Of a stretch of 37,812 nucleotides of DNA, positions 23,018 through 33,168 are shown in pieces; the first letter of the stretch is position 1, and each line of letters opens with the position of its first letter. The notes beneath the pieces are model-generated. The model made no database searches and was not told the origin of the DNA. It worked only from the letters and a program-made list of their open reading frames with translations. The translations under genes were made by a program, and so were the position numbers. Origin of the DNA: Ophiothrix spiculata (taxonomy: Eukaryota > Echinodermata > Ophiuroidea > Amphilepidida > Ophiotrichidae); NCBI GenBank assembly GCA_000969725.1, contig JXSR01S064846.1; one strand, 5' to 3'.

Positions 23018-23125
23018 CATGGTACTTGTATTGATAGTAAGGTGAAAAATGTAGTAGAAAGTGCTACATCTTTCCTGAAAGAACAGTTGCACCTGCTGAT
23101 AGATGATTTAACAAATTCTTTTTAA
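23018..23125 (+). CDS. candidate terminal exon, left end in gap
   Basis: From the first in-frame codon after the gap, 35 codons run to a TAA. The peptide (GTCIDSKVKNVVESATSFL, then KEQLHLLIDDL) is amphipathic and helix-like, with balanced charge. Its acceptor, if any, lies in the missing bases. No family was recognised. The length alone is compatible with chance. Confidence 0.3.
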   Translation, partial: HGTCIDSKVKNVVESATSFLKEQLHLLIDDLTNSF

Positions 23126-24095
23126 AGATCTTAAAAAAAACCATTTTGTTTCCTTTGCAACCTTTTCCCCATTTTAAAAACTTAAAATCAGCCAAATTGT
23201 TTAAAATAGAACACCTGATAAAGTAATATTTGTGACCGTTTATCTCTAACCAGCCGTAAATACAAACTTTTGGTCCTCAGAATTTTTTTTTTTTCATATT
23301 TCAGACCATATTTCTCATGAAATTTTGCAAGTGTTCTGAAGCAAGTATAAAGATTATGAATCTGCAAGAAATTGATTGGCAGAATCACAACCTTTGTGTG
23401 TTTCACTTTGTTTCTTAAAAATTGATTCTTCAAATATTAATGATTGGAATAAGAAATAAGCCACAAATTAACCGTTTATTACTTTTAATATTCATATTTT
23501 ATTAGTCTTGTTCATCACATTTAGCCAGGGTATACAATTATTGTATTCTGAAGGTATCTTAAATATTTAATTGGATGAACCAAAGTTATAGCTGATAGCA
23601 ATGTTGTCATATTTTGAGACAATTACACCTCGGTTTTGAACTATTTTTCCATGGGGAAAATCCATGGTTTGTCTTTGTTATCTGTGCGTCGTCTGCCGAA
23701 TCGTATGTTTGTTAAAAAAAGTACTTTGGAATTGCCCTATAACAACCATTAGTTGAAATCCAGGTACATCACTAACTGTTATCTTGTCAGAACATGTTCA
23801 TACAATAAAAAATAAGCCACGAGATCTGTGGAGTGCTTTTGAAACGGCAGAAAAAATGTGTTAGTAGATTTTGATTTTGCTCTGAAAATAGGCCAAGTCA
23901 AGTGGTTGAGGGCTCATCCTAACTGCTTGGTATCTAATTACTTGCGAATCTTCTCTGTCAACATAACGGCTGTTAAATGCTGGAAGAAAACCCGACAATT
24001 CTCTCTGCGACAGGTGGAAGTGGGGAATGTTGAGTTGAAATAGCTGCCGTTTGGTAGGTATAATTGGATAGTATAGTGGTTTTAGACTGAATTAG
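23126..24095. other. region without confident gene
   Basis: A 61-codon frame at 23858-24043 has some protein-like character and GC above background near 23960-24030. It has no clear acceptor, and its fit to the neighbouring candidate exon is unknown. Confidence 0.35.
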
Positions 24096-24100
24096 ATGAC

Positions 24101-24310
24101 ATTATTCCCAGTGTTTTGTTTTTACATAGTTGCAAATCCACAGGTATGGGAAATCAGCAATTGCTTATTCCCAGTGTTATGTTTTTTTTAATAGTTCCAA
24201 TTGACAGATATGGGGAATCAATGACATAGTTATTCCCAGTGTTTTGTTTTTGCATAGTTACAATTGACAGAAACAGGAATCAACGATTCCCAAGTATCAT
24301 TTTTGTAAGA
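24101..24310 (+). repeat. tandem repeat, 63-65 bp period, 3.3 copies
   Basis: Units starting ttattcccagtgtt begin at 24102, 24165 and 24230, with a partial unit near 24285. Each continues with a T run, atagtt-caa and cagatatgggaatca. The copies differ by substitutions and small indels. Confidence 0.85.
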
Positions 24311-24897
24311 TGAGTGTGACATTGATAAGCAAGAACCAACAAAAAAATGATGTGCAACAATGAACCTGTTTGATAGATATCTATTATTTTTTGAAATATA
24401 ACATTTCTTCCAAGTTATGAAAGCTGTGCAATCTTTATATTAGAAATGTTAGCCTTTCAAAATATCATTATGAAAAATAGATGTCTCTGCCAATGACACT
24501 TGGTAACATTTATGATGAATTTATAGGAAATGTAAATCAAAACAGAATATTGTATGTCAATTTAATTTTATAGATCCAGGTAAAACTTCAATAATATTAT
24601 ATGACTTTCAGTCAGAGTTTCTTACAAATATGCACACGGCAGCCATAATTCCACCTAGTTTTAAAAACGGAATGCTCAAAGGCACTCTGATATAGTGTTG
24701 TGTTCCAATTCGGCTGTCACTATACTATCTTATACTACATTGGAGAAAACTTCTTCAGTTTTAACATCACACATTTGCATACTTCCATTAACGTCATCAT
24801 TTGAATCAGGGAAAAAAGTCGCTGGTTTTGAATTAATGTTTTCACTGTATACTAATGAGTGAGAATGGGATGGGTTTCTTGCCAATGTTTCTTTTTG

Positions 24898-25261
24898 CCG
24901 GGGGGAGAGGTACTCAATTTTGGTTTTGGTAGGGGTGTGCCGCTGGGAAATTTGAAGTACCACCCATGTATATACCAATATTTAAGAAAAAGGGACCCAT
25001 CCATATACCAATTTCCCAAAATTTTGAGTCGAGTTTATACAAAAAATGAACGCTAATTTGGCGAACATTTTCTGATTTTTGTTTGAAATTTAGAAAAAAT
25101 TTTTTTTGGGAAAACAGACCCATTAAAATATCACATTTTGCAAAGAAAAAGGACCCATTGAAATACCAGACAGCCTGATTTTGCTACCCAAGTTTGAGGT
25201 GGTACTTCAAATTTCCCAGCGGCACACCCCTACCAAAACCAAAATTGAGTACCCCCCCGGG
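24898..25261. mobile_element. TIR element flanked by 15-bp direct repeats
   Basis: The arms (about 24898-24966 and 25196-25261) are near-perfect reverse complements over more than 60 bp. They contain tactcaattttggttttgg, taggggtgtgccgctgggaa and tttgaagtaccacc, with a g-rich outer end. The left arm has a 2-base insertion near the tip. Outside lie direct repeats caatgtttctttttg (24883-24897) and caatgtttcttttcg (25262-25276), one mismatch. The interior repeats the phrase gggacccat-tataccaat in variants and has no transposase. Confidence 0.88.
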
Positions 25262-25279
25262 CAATGTTTCTTTTCGTCT

Positions 25280-26950
25280 TGATGTTATGCCCAGTACTAC
25301 AGACGCACGATAAAGGATGATTTCTTTAGAGAATTTGAAAACTCGTTGAAAATAAGATACTGAAGACACATGTGTCCTGTGGCTTCCAGATGAATAAAAG
25401 ATTTTGTTTGATGTTTCCATCAATTTCAAGTTTGTTTGTTTGTAAATTTGTTTCTTTAAAGGTAGTATAAATTGGAAAAAATAAATACGAATTGTATTTA
25501 AGAGGGATTCTGTGATCCTGTTGTAATAGTAACCCCACCTCTTGTGTGCTTTTAAAGATGAATAGAATATAAATGTATGCTGAAAATTGCCTTAACAACT
25601 TAAAAATATGTCCATATATGGACTACCATGTTGTAATTATTGTAAAGGTCCAAACATTGTCAAAAAAGGATACTTTTAATTTTTATTTAAGTAAAATGTA
25701 TAGTAGTAAATAAAATTGTATGAATAAGGGTGCTGTCAACCTGGAGCTGTGGATCAGGCAAGAAAGGTTCCCCCTGAATTAATAATGCATAAGTAACAAA
25801 TTATGATATAGAAATCAGATATGTCCATAACATTACTATTTTAAACCACAAACCAAGTTGTGGAACCCTGATAAAAAAATGTAACTTGTATACATTACTA
25901 TCCCATTTTATGAATGACAGAGAATAAAATGAAAGAGAGAATGATGAAATGATGTGGTAATTGGAGGCTCAACGGAATCACTATTTGATGATCAATTGAA
26001 TCGAGATCCTCATTACCGGGTATGGAGGTATTTATGAAGTAATTACAAGGGGTTGCAATTATGTAGGTCGCTCGCTTACAATTCATTTTACTTGCTGGTA
26101 TATATTATCTCATATTTTATAAAATATGCATTATTAAGTATATTTATGAATATATATATTTTTTATTTAGGCATTGCAAATGGCAAGATGAATTTTGCAA
26201 ATAACAATTGGAAAATTGGTATTATTCAGTAAGCAGTCTAAAAAACATCTCTGCAGCCTTAAATTTGTTGTAGATCAATAAACAAAATATCACTACAATG
26301 CTCATTTTAGTGCAACACACCTTTTTCATGAAAGTCTCCATCTCAAGTTAATATAACTTAAACACATATCAAGATTATTTATTCGTGCAAAATATATGAA
26401 CGACACTGAAGGAGAAAAGAAAACACATCTTATAAAACTGAAGTTAAACACATTTTTGTGAAAAATTGCATAAATTCACTCCAGTGACAATGTCTGAGCA
26501 AAGTATGTTTGTTTTGTTTTTGAAATCATTATTTTGAGCTCCTTTGTTTCGTGAAAATAACTCCAATTACATCTTTATTGATTGTAAATTACTCACAAAT
26601 TAAGTCACGAATAAATTCACAGAAGTGTGACATGTTTAAATTGCACGTGCTCCATCTCATTATCAATTGACATCTAGAAAAGTGCAATGTTTTGTCTGTG
26701 TTTTGCTCCGTTGACCTTTGAAATGACGGCAATTACACAGATAGCAAAGCATATAATTGATACATTGTAGAACATCCTTTTCCCCCTTAATTTGTATTTT
26801 TTTTCCCGCATTAAATGGTGGAAATTAAGTAATTTGAAAATTATACGCTTCGCTTGTCTAAATATTTAGGGTTTTGTATTGTGCTGGTCCCATATTCATG
26901 AAACACTGGTAATTGTAGTTGGCAACTATCACATTCATTGGTCACCTGTT
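25280..26950. other. AT-rich region without supported gene
   Basis: Open frames up to 90 codons on the minus strand (25326-25598) are not recognisable. 26090-26170 is extremely AT-rich. A good acceptor at about 26172 (attttttatttag) is followed by rapid stops in all frames. Confidence 0.45.
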
Positions 26951-26956
26951 AGAATA

Positions 26957-27154
26957 CTGTAAAACTACTTAATTTCGCTAAGGATTTAATTTCGCTAGAC
27001 CGAAAATTTGCAAAATTAAATCCCTCGTGAAAAATATATTTTGCATTGCAACTAATGGTCATTGTTCCAGATTAGTGAAATTAAATCCCAGCTAAGTTGC
27101 TGCTCATTTGAATTTCGCGATATAAAGTACCCGCGAAATTAAAGTGCTTTACAG
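26957..27154. mobile_element. TA-flanked MITE with CTGTAAA termini
   Basis: The element begins ctgtaaaactacttaatttc and ends gaaattaaagtgctttacag, giving imperfect inverted repeats of about 45 bp rich in aatttcgc. TA flanks both ends (26955-26956 and 27155-27156). It is 198 bp and non-coding. The TA duplication fits a Tc1/mariner-like superfamily. The repeated ttaatttcgc units inside the arms could bind a transposase. Confidence 0.85.
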
Positions 27155-27308
27155 TAACTATAATAACTTTATAGTTAGTTTTAGTTGCCATCTAGCATTA
27201 CCATACCAGCCTTTCACGAATATAGACCCTGGTTTATAGACCGCAATTGCTGTCAGCTAACAAGCTGAGAAAAGAAAAAAAAATTGATGTAGGAATTTTT
27301 GAAAGAGA

Positions 27309-27865
27309 TTAAAAAAAAAAAAGAAATTGAGTTCGATTTAATCCTTTAAGTTTTATTCCAATTATTAGTGTCAAAAACCCCAGTTCTCCAATATGCAGGA
27401 CACCTCTTGGGAAACAGTAAGCTCTGTCTATATTTACTGACCTAGAAAACTTTTTTAAAAGTAGCTCCAGATCTTCTAATGTTGCATATAATGTTCCTTT
27501 CAAGCAGTGTGGGTAAAATGTAATCATTATGAACTCAAATCAACCTTCCAACATTGTTTGGTAAAAAGTATAACCCAGAAACTTGAGAAAATAGAACATT
27601 GTTGATAACCTAAAGCACGCTCCCCCATGTGTGTTCTTTCTGCCAGCGGTTTCAACAAACTTTTAACCAAAGATAGAAACAGTACACCTCGATAATCGTA
27701 GAAACCGCACACCTTGGATTGATAATGTGGGCTAAAAGTTACCAAGATATCATATTTGATTTCAAAATATTGTTCATCATTCTTGATTTCGGCTAACCTA
27801 GTTGTGTAAATAGTATGTGTAAATATTACAAAACTACTTCTGTGTGGTATTAGCAGTTTTGTCAT
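27309..27865 (-). CDS. two abutting minus-strand open frames, doubtful
   Basis: A 112-codon frame (27527-27865) is the longest in the window. A second, of 72 codons, begins where it ends, sharing one base. The first has a mixed, partly aromatic composition; neither is recognised. There are no flanking splice signals of note. In a nuclear animal genome the abutting arrangement has no expected meaning. They may be a decayed exon or repeat, or chance. Confidence 0.15.
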
Positions 27866-27908
27866 GTTAGAAAAGGAAAATCCCCATTTTGTTTCCGTAC
27901 AAAAATGG

Positions 27909-28440
27909 TGTCAGGCCCCCTCTGGTCCCTAAAATCTGGGTTAACTACTAACAAACGTATAGAGCATGCATGAAAGATATCTTATCTGGGTTCTGATCCA
28001 ATCACAATTGTCTTCAGTAGTTACGTTCATGGTTGCAAAGTAGCCGCTTAACGAAAGTCTACCTTCATTTTATTCGTTATTTTTCCTCATTCATTGTAGT
28101 CCTGACCACATTCAACATAACAATATTAACAGTGCAGAATATGTATAAATTGTGTGGTAGGTTTTTTTTTGCTTAGAACTTGTTCCTAAAACCAGACGCT
28201 AAATTTGAACTGAAGTTATAGTACATAGACATACCGAGCAGACGTAGAACCTCCCAATACTGATCTCCCAGGAAAGATATGCGTAAAATGCTTGAAAATA
28301 TACCTGTGGCCTGCGGTCTTTGGTTTTTAGTTATTTTGTGTTGTGGTTTAAAAACAAATTTGGACAACCAATACTTGCACATGCGCAGTGCGTTTGTTAG
28401 TAGTTCAAAATCTAGGTATCATCCCCTCCTTGGCCCCACA
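27909..28440. mobile_element. inverted-repeat element, about 530 bp
   Basis: The left arm (27909-27970) and the reverse complement of the right arm (28378-28440) share tgt-ggcc, a block resembling aaaatct and the exact block aactactaacaaacg, followed by gcatg. The arms are diverged and no target-site duplication is clear. The interior has no transposase frame. Likely an old non-autonomous DNA transposon. Confidence 0.6.
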
Positions 28441-29036
28441 AATATCTAGAACAAGTAGCGATATAAGACCTGTGTATGTCATATCATAATCAGTGGCAAC
28501 TTAAAATGGAACTCATCTTCATCATGTATAGATCTTAATAATATTACTTGGCACTGAGGGAAAGGGGAGTCAGGGGGTACCACTAGAATTTTGGAATGGG
28601 TACCGGTACTTAGTTGATCAAGGTCTTGAAACATACCGGAATGAGTAAATTGCTTTATTTTGAGTAGAAAATATTCACATTCTTCTCAAAAAATGAGCAT
28701 TTGTTTTCAAACAATTCAAACTTTACTATGTCACAGTTGTTTTGAAAGTATTTCCATCACCTGACTTGAGTATAGCTGCAGCATACTACAGAATCTTGGC
28801 TGTTCAAAATTTTTGTTCTACGGTAGTGCGGAAACTGAACTTACCTGCCAAATTGTTCAAATGGGTTGACGCAATTAAGGTGAAATTTCCCTTTGCCACT
28901 TTCGGCCAAAATAACAAGGTAATCAAGTAATCAGCTTGTGCGTTTCCCAAAAGTTGAGATTGCAAGTTTGGCGCAGCACCGACAAAGATTTGAAACTAGT
29001 TTAAAATATCAATAGAAATTGAGTAAATCATCTGTA

Positions 29037-29154
29037 TTCCCCATACCTTGCCTTTTTATTTAGGTAAATGGCCATTTCACATAGTCATATATCCTAGGCC
29101 CATTGGAGTTCCCCATACCATGCCTTTTTATTTAGGTAAATGGCCATTTCATTT
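29037..29154 (+). repeat. 72-bp spaced direct duplication carrying a splice acceptor
   Basis: About 43 bases starting ttccccatacc and including tgcctttttatttag and gtaaatggccatttca occur at 29037 and again at 29109, with one or two differences. Each copy carries a pyrimidine-rich acceptor (tttttatttag) followed by the same first exon bases. The reading frame is open through both copies. Confidence 0.85.
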
Positions 29155-29286
29155 AGCAGCAGGTGAAATTAATGATCTGGTTCATGCCAGCCTACTCTGG
29201 GATGAGGCTGACATCGGTGTGATGACATCCGGTGGTCATATTGTGACATTTTTAGAACACATTATAGATCTGTGCCATGGACTCAA
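29136..29286 (+). CDS. penultimate coding exon, unknown protein
   Basis: This is the strongest coding signal in the window. After the acceptor tttttatttag (or a second one, catttcatttag, giving a start at 29156) the frame reads GEINDLVHASLLWDEADIG, then VMTSGGHIVTFLEH and a helix with DLCHGL. GC is about 46 percent against roughly 35 percent around it. Unspliced, it reaches a TGA at 29294-29296. Splicing at the weak donor ctcaa|gtctgg joins in phase to the segment at 29354, which has an excellent acceptor. An upstream acceptor copy at 29064 gives an alternative longer exon. Family not identified; the sequence suggests a soluble alpha/beta protein C-terminus. Confidence 0.55.
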
Positions 29287-29353
29287 GTCTGGTTGATTAT
29301 ATTAAGCTTTAAATGCAATTATGTTCCTCTTTCTCTTCAACTAATTTCATCAG

Positions 29354-29420
29354 TATCAAGGAGCTTTCAGCCATTCCCAAGGAGGTCAGCCAAGTTTATG
29401 ACATTACAGACCCATTTTAG
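29354..29420 (+). CDS. candidate last coding exon
   Basis: A long pyrimidine-rich acceptor (gttcctctttctcttcaact, then aatttcatcag) precedes one base plus 21 codons (IKELSAIPKEVSQVYDITDP and F) to a TAG. The phase fits the exon ending at 29286. The main doubt is the non-consensus upstream donor; an alternative donor, tctg|gttgat, would put this segment in another, also open, frame. Confidence 0.45.
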
Positions 29421-29488
29421 AATATGCAGTTAAGCTTAACCTTGCAGTTAAAGTATCCGATTTGTAATTATTAGGCTTTGAGACTCGT

Positions 29489-29500
29489 GGGTTCGAATCC
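29489..29500 (+). promoter_or_regulatory. pol III B-box-like motif (gggttcgaatcc)
   Basis: A perfect match to the tRNA T-arm consensus, with flanks that could form a T stem. No complete tRNA cloverleaf could be drawn upstream, so it is best read as a remnant of a tRNA-derived SINE joined to the palindrome at 29539. Confidence 0.5.
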
Positions 29501-29538
29501 ACTGAGCAGTGCAAGTATAGTGTTACGTTTACTGTGGG

Positions 29539-29676
29539 CTGCAGCGGCAAAAGGATGCAGTTGTCGGCCCCTACATATAGCTCATTGTAGTATACTTGAT
29601 GTATACTAGTTGTATACACCAAATATGCTACAATTAGCAACATGTACGAGCCAACAAGTGCATCCTTTTGCTGTGG
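29539..29676. repeat. near-palindrome with 68-bp arms
   Basis: The left arm 29539-29606 is an imperfect reverse complement of 29609-29676, centred on gtatactagttgtatac. Shared blocks include gcaaaaggatgca, attgtag and the gtatac core. The open frames that cross it are unreliable because of this structure. Probably a foldback element. Confidence 0.75.
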
Positions 29677-29904
29677 CGGTCCAATGTGCTCTTGCGAACT
29701 CCGTATCAAATGGGTATGACATTCTTCAATGTTTGGAAGGTAACAGACTCATGGTTGACAGGATATCTTGTAGATATTTTTCATATTTCCCTCAAATTTG
29801 TGAAATAAAACTCTTTCTGTAGATATTTTGAAGCAAGCTTATATAAACGATTGTGAATCTGCAAAAGAATCAATGATGACCTTGACTTGTATTTTCACTT
29901 GTAG

Positions 29905-30048
29905 TGCAAAATATTTGGTGGTGATGGTGCCACACCACAAAATAGCTTCCTCTTGACTTACGGTACTGTACAAAATGGCTTCCTAAAAACACCCGAAAAC
30001 TCAATAATAAAGCAACTGGTTGCTTCAATACTGCCTTTTCTCAATTGA
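29905..30048 (+). CDS. candidate exon with in-frame stop, unknown
   Basis: A good acceptor (cttgtattttcacttgtag) is followed by 47 codons, starting CKIFGGDGATPQNSFLLTYG, to a TGA. The composition is protein-like. The sequence has internal near-repeats (aaaat-gcttcct twice), and the stretch upstream is the palindrome above, so a repeat origin is possible. No family recognised. Confidence 0.22.
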   Translation, partial: CKIFGGDGATPQNSFLLTYGTVQNGFLKTPENSIIKQLVASILPFLN

Positions 30049-30070
30049 TTATGATCTCTTATAACACAAA

Positions 30071-30283
30071 ATGATGATAAAAGTACACCATCAAGGCAAA
30101 ATTTTCAAGATACTGGACGCTGAAGTAATAACGCTCCTATCACTGACAGCCGAATATGTATTACCAGAATCAGACGCAAATGAAAGAAAACGCTTTAAAT
30201 TTTACCAAAGTAATCTGGATATCAAAAGTGGCATCAGAGCATCTTTAAATAAACTTAACTCTATAATTAGAACAAAATATTGA
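30071..30283 (+). CDS. 70-codon open frame, unknown
   Basis: An ATG-initiated frame of basic, non-repetitive sequence containing ESDANERKRFKFYQSNLDI and a lysine/arginine-rich end. Coding-strand A content is high. It shows no splice signals, signal peptide or membrane segment. It could be a small gene, a transposon or viral relic, or chance; I do not recognise it. Confidence 0.2.
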   Translation: MMIKVHHQGKIFKILDAEVITLLSLTAEYVLPESDANERKRFKFYQSNLDIKSGIRASLNKLNSIIRTKY

Positions 30284-30299
30284 CCAAACATATTGCCCT

Positions 30300-32530
30300 T
30301 CCATACGTTTTGAGGTCCTCATTTAGGAGAGGGCAGTCAATTTTGCAGATTTTAGAAATGTTGGATTGCGAGCGCTAGTTATTTAGTGTAGTGCACCCTG
30401 CAAGCAGCAAACTGTGATGTAATTAAGTACCATTGTTCATTAATCTACAGTGTTAATAAGACTTTAAGAAAAGATTTGAAATTAGTGAGTGTCTCTTTAA
30501 CCCCAATTCTTACCTCCCCTCTCCTTACATCAGTCATATCCTCATGCTTACGTTATGGTTTTTAGCTGGTACCAACTGGCAACGAAAATCTGCATCGGAT
30601 ATGAAATTTGGCGTATTTGTAGATTAAAGTCTTAATTGCCTGTTAATGGCAGTACTTTATTGTCAGTTAAATTAGGTCTTTGAATTGCTTCGTTGAATGG
30701 TACTTAACTTGGAAAAGGAGCGGGGGTTTGTAGTGTTAGCCTTTTCTATGGTTTTCGATTTCAACTCCTAGTCAGACATTATTTGGGATGACCTTATTTC
30801 ACCTCTTGTACTACTAATTAAGAAAAATCAGCTAATTACAATAAAGAATTATGTTGACCTGAGTTGTAATTTAGTCTGATTAGAGGCCATCCTTCCATAT
30901 CAATTAACCTAGAAAATTAATTTTCATTTTTCTGGACATGATGCATAGATGTTCAAAACAACCCAAAACAAGGTAATAATAATTCTTGAGTGGCCACACT
31001 CGTAATCTATCTTTGAAATATGAAATTTGGATCAGCATTATGTCTACCATTTTATGAAATCAAAGATAAGTATTTCTACATCCTTTCAGGCTACAAAGCA
31101 GACATACTTAATTTAAAATTTCCATTATAAGGATTTTAGATTACAAATTTCTAGCCATAACAATTTTTTATGTTAATATAGATCGGTTACACTCAGAAGG
31201 GATCAAATTATGCTGTGTTTATTACTATTAGAGAAAAGAGTGACAGAATTGTGAAAAATTTTGATTTCTTGTTTTGGAACAAAGATATTTTATTTTCTTG
31301 GTAAGCTGAATTAAGTCTACATAATGATCTTGTTGCATTATAAAAATGACTGATAAAAGTTTCCTGCATGGTTCTGACATGCTTAGGATGAAGTTTCAAG
31401 TTGAAAATAAATAGCTTTTTATAACAAGAGGATAAACATAGTTCCTTTTTTTAGCCAATCATTCGTTTATGTTTCAACACAAAAATCTTCAGATTACCAA
31501 AATGTATTCTGTATGTAAACCACATTGCCTTATCAGATGACCTTTAGATGGATATAAGGTAAACGCAATATATATCTTGCGTGGCCAGTCTGTGTTTTGC
31601 TGTTTGAGTATAAAGTTACCCAATCCATTCTTTAGTTACATTGTGTATCCTGCCCAAGACCAGGCACTAAGTTATCGGCCGCTGAAAAACGTTTGCAGTG
31701 TCGCGACTTATTTTTGTCACTTACAAATTAAGTCGCTCAACAAGGGTATATCAGAGAGTCGTAACCATTCTTGAATTTACTTTCAAACGCTACTCGAGTA
31801 GCGGATTTCTCATTCTTTCAACAAGTTGGGCAGTACTGAAATGAGACAGGATATCATTGTAGAACAAAATTGGGCCAAATTTTATATTTTGATGAAGTTA
31901 ACTAGATCTAGTTGCTATGGAGCAGGGTATTGGAGTTCACGTGTCAATCATTTCTTGGCTACTTTGTATATGAGATAGACCGTTATTACTCACTGGGCTT
32001 TGGCCAGCGGAGAATTTTTATTTGATATTCGTGGACTGATGACAGCCTACTTAAAGGAGAATGCTACCTGGAACAGTTATCCATTTATTTACAGCTTTTT
32101 TATTTGAATATATTCATTAGGGTTAATGTGTAATTATCAGTACCAAAATAAATCTTATAGTTCAATTTTTCAGAATGAATAATCTCTTACCCAAATTGCA
32201 TCACCCAATTTCTGTACAAATACAAAGTTGCCCAGTAGAAATAAGGATAATTTTTAATTTTTTTAATTGTAACAAAACCCTGATTTTTTATTATTCTATT
32301 AATTTATTCCATGGATACCACAAAGACAAGGAAATAATTAATCAACAATCAAATACATATTTCAATCAATACATGTTTATTAAACTTGAAAGAAAAAAAT
32401 CAACTGAAGATACACAACTCAAATTCAACTAAAAGAAAAATTAAGATGCGAAGGAAAAAAGTTACAAGTAAGTTTTAGTTTCTTAAATCTTAAAACATCC
32501 TATCTGCTTCAAATAGGATTTACAATGTAG
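30300..32530. other. AT-rich region without confident gene
   Basis: One strong acceptor (acctcccctctccttacatcag, about 30530) is followed by a 34-codon open frame with no donor. Other frames (31208-31399 minus, 32175-32432 plus) are AT-driven. No repeats were noticed. Confidence 0.4.
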
Positions 32531-32605
32531 CCTTCTCCATCTGATGCTAAGAAAAGGATTTTTTCTCCATCTGGTCCTGAGGACATGATTTTTTGTGAAC
32601 TTTAA
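32531..32605 (+). CDS. candidate terminal exon with 30-bp internal repeat
   Basis: After an AG (tttacaatgtag) 24 codons run to TAA: PSPSDAKKRIFSPSGPEDMI, then FCEL. A 30-base repeat (ttctccatct at 32533 and 32563) keeps frame and doubles a SPS-containing unit. The composition suggests a disordered, serine/proline-rich tail. The acceptor's pyrimidine tract is modest. A transposon begins 10 bases past the stop. Confidence 0.3.
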   Translation, partial: PSPSDAKKRIFSPSGPEDMIFCEL

Positions 32606-33057
32606 CCATTTCTACACACTAAAAACGACGGGGTCAAAATACCTATTCTTTTTCGGGGTCAATATTTTTTGACCCCACTCGTGGTTAAATTCAACCATAT
32701 ATCGTGGTCATTTCCTATTGCCAAGAGTGTCGAAGAAATGTTGTGACCCCTTTCCCGCAGTGATTCTCATTTTTAACGAGAGCGATCTAGTCACTTGTGC
32801 GGACGAATATGCAACAACCCAATGCATCTTTGACTAATAGCAGTAACATAATGACTTTAAAGTGTTGTAATATGCAATAAAACTTAATTATTAGGCAAAG
32901 TAATTGAGAAATAATGAACAATTGTTTACTCTTGTCATGAATAATGCTACAAAAGCACTCGCCCTATTTTGTGTGGACGAATATCGCTGTGCAGAGGCCG
33001 ATACGATCGCGTGAGTCGGAGCGTGCTTGTGAGTGGAGAAAAGTTGAGTTGGTGATA

Positions 33058-33129
33058 ATGGAGCCTTCTGAACTGTTAGAAGAATGGACCCGGGTTGCAG
33101 TCATTCTCTGTCGCGATAATTCACTCTGA
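33058..33129 (+). CDS. short frame in transposon core, possible first-exon remnant
   Basis: A 23-codon frame starts at ATG after a CpG-rich, purine-rich leader that resembles a 5' UTR: MEPSELLEEWTRVAVI, then a cysteine-containing end. It stops at TGA before a 14-bp duplicated sequence. It may be a remnant of the element's own transposase gene start or a captured host exon. Confidence 0.2.
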   Translation: MEPSELLEEWTRVAVILCRDNSL

Positions 33130-33140
33130 AACCATTAACC

Positions 33141-33168
33141 CTGATCAGGGTCACCTGATCAGGGTCAC
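33141..33168. repeat. two perfect 14-bp copies (ctgatcagggtcac)
   Basis: Directly adjacent identical copies inside the transposon. Each contains the palindrome tgatca. Confidence 0.9.

Noticed and set aside
28852-28903. Minus-strand exon with optimal donor ggcag|gtaagt
   Set aside because: Only 17 codons, with a weak acceptor; a chance donor is more likely.
29638-29739. Apparent exon ending at aag|gtaaca, open in two frames
   Set aside because: Most of it is the right arm of the palindrome at 29539-29676, so the open frames are not independent evidence of coding. Only one of the frames joins to 29905 without a stop.
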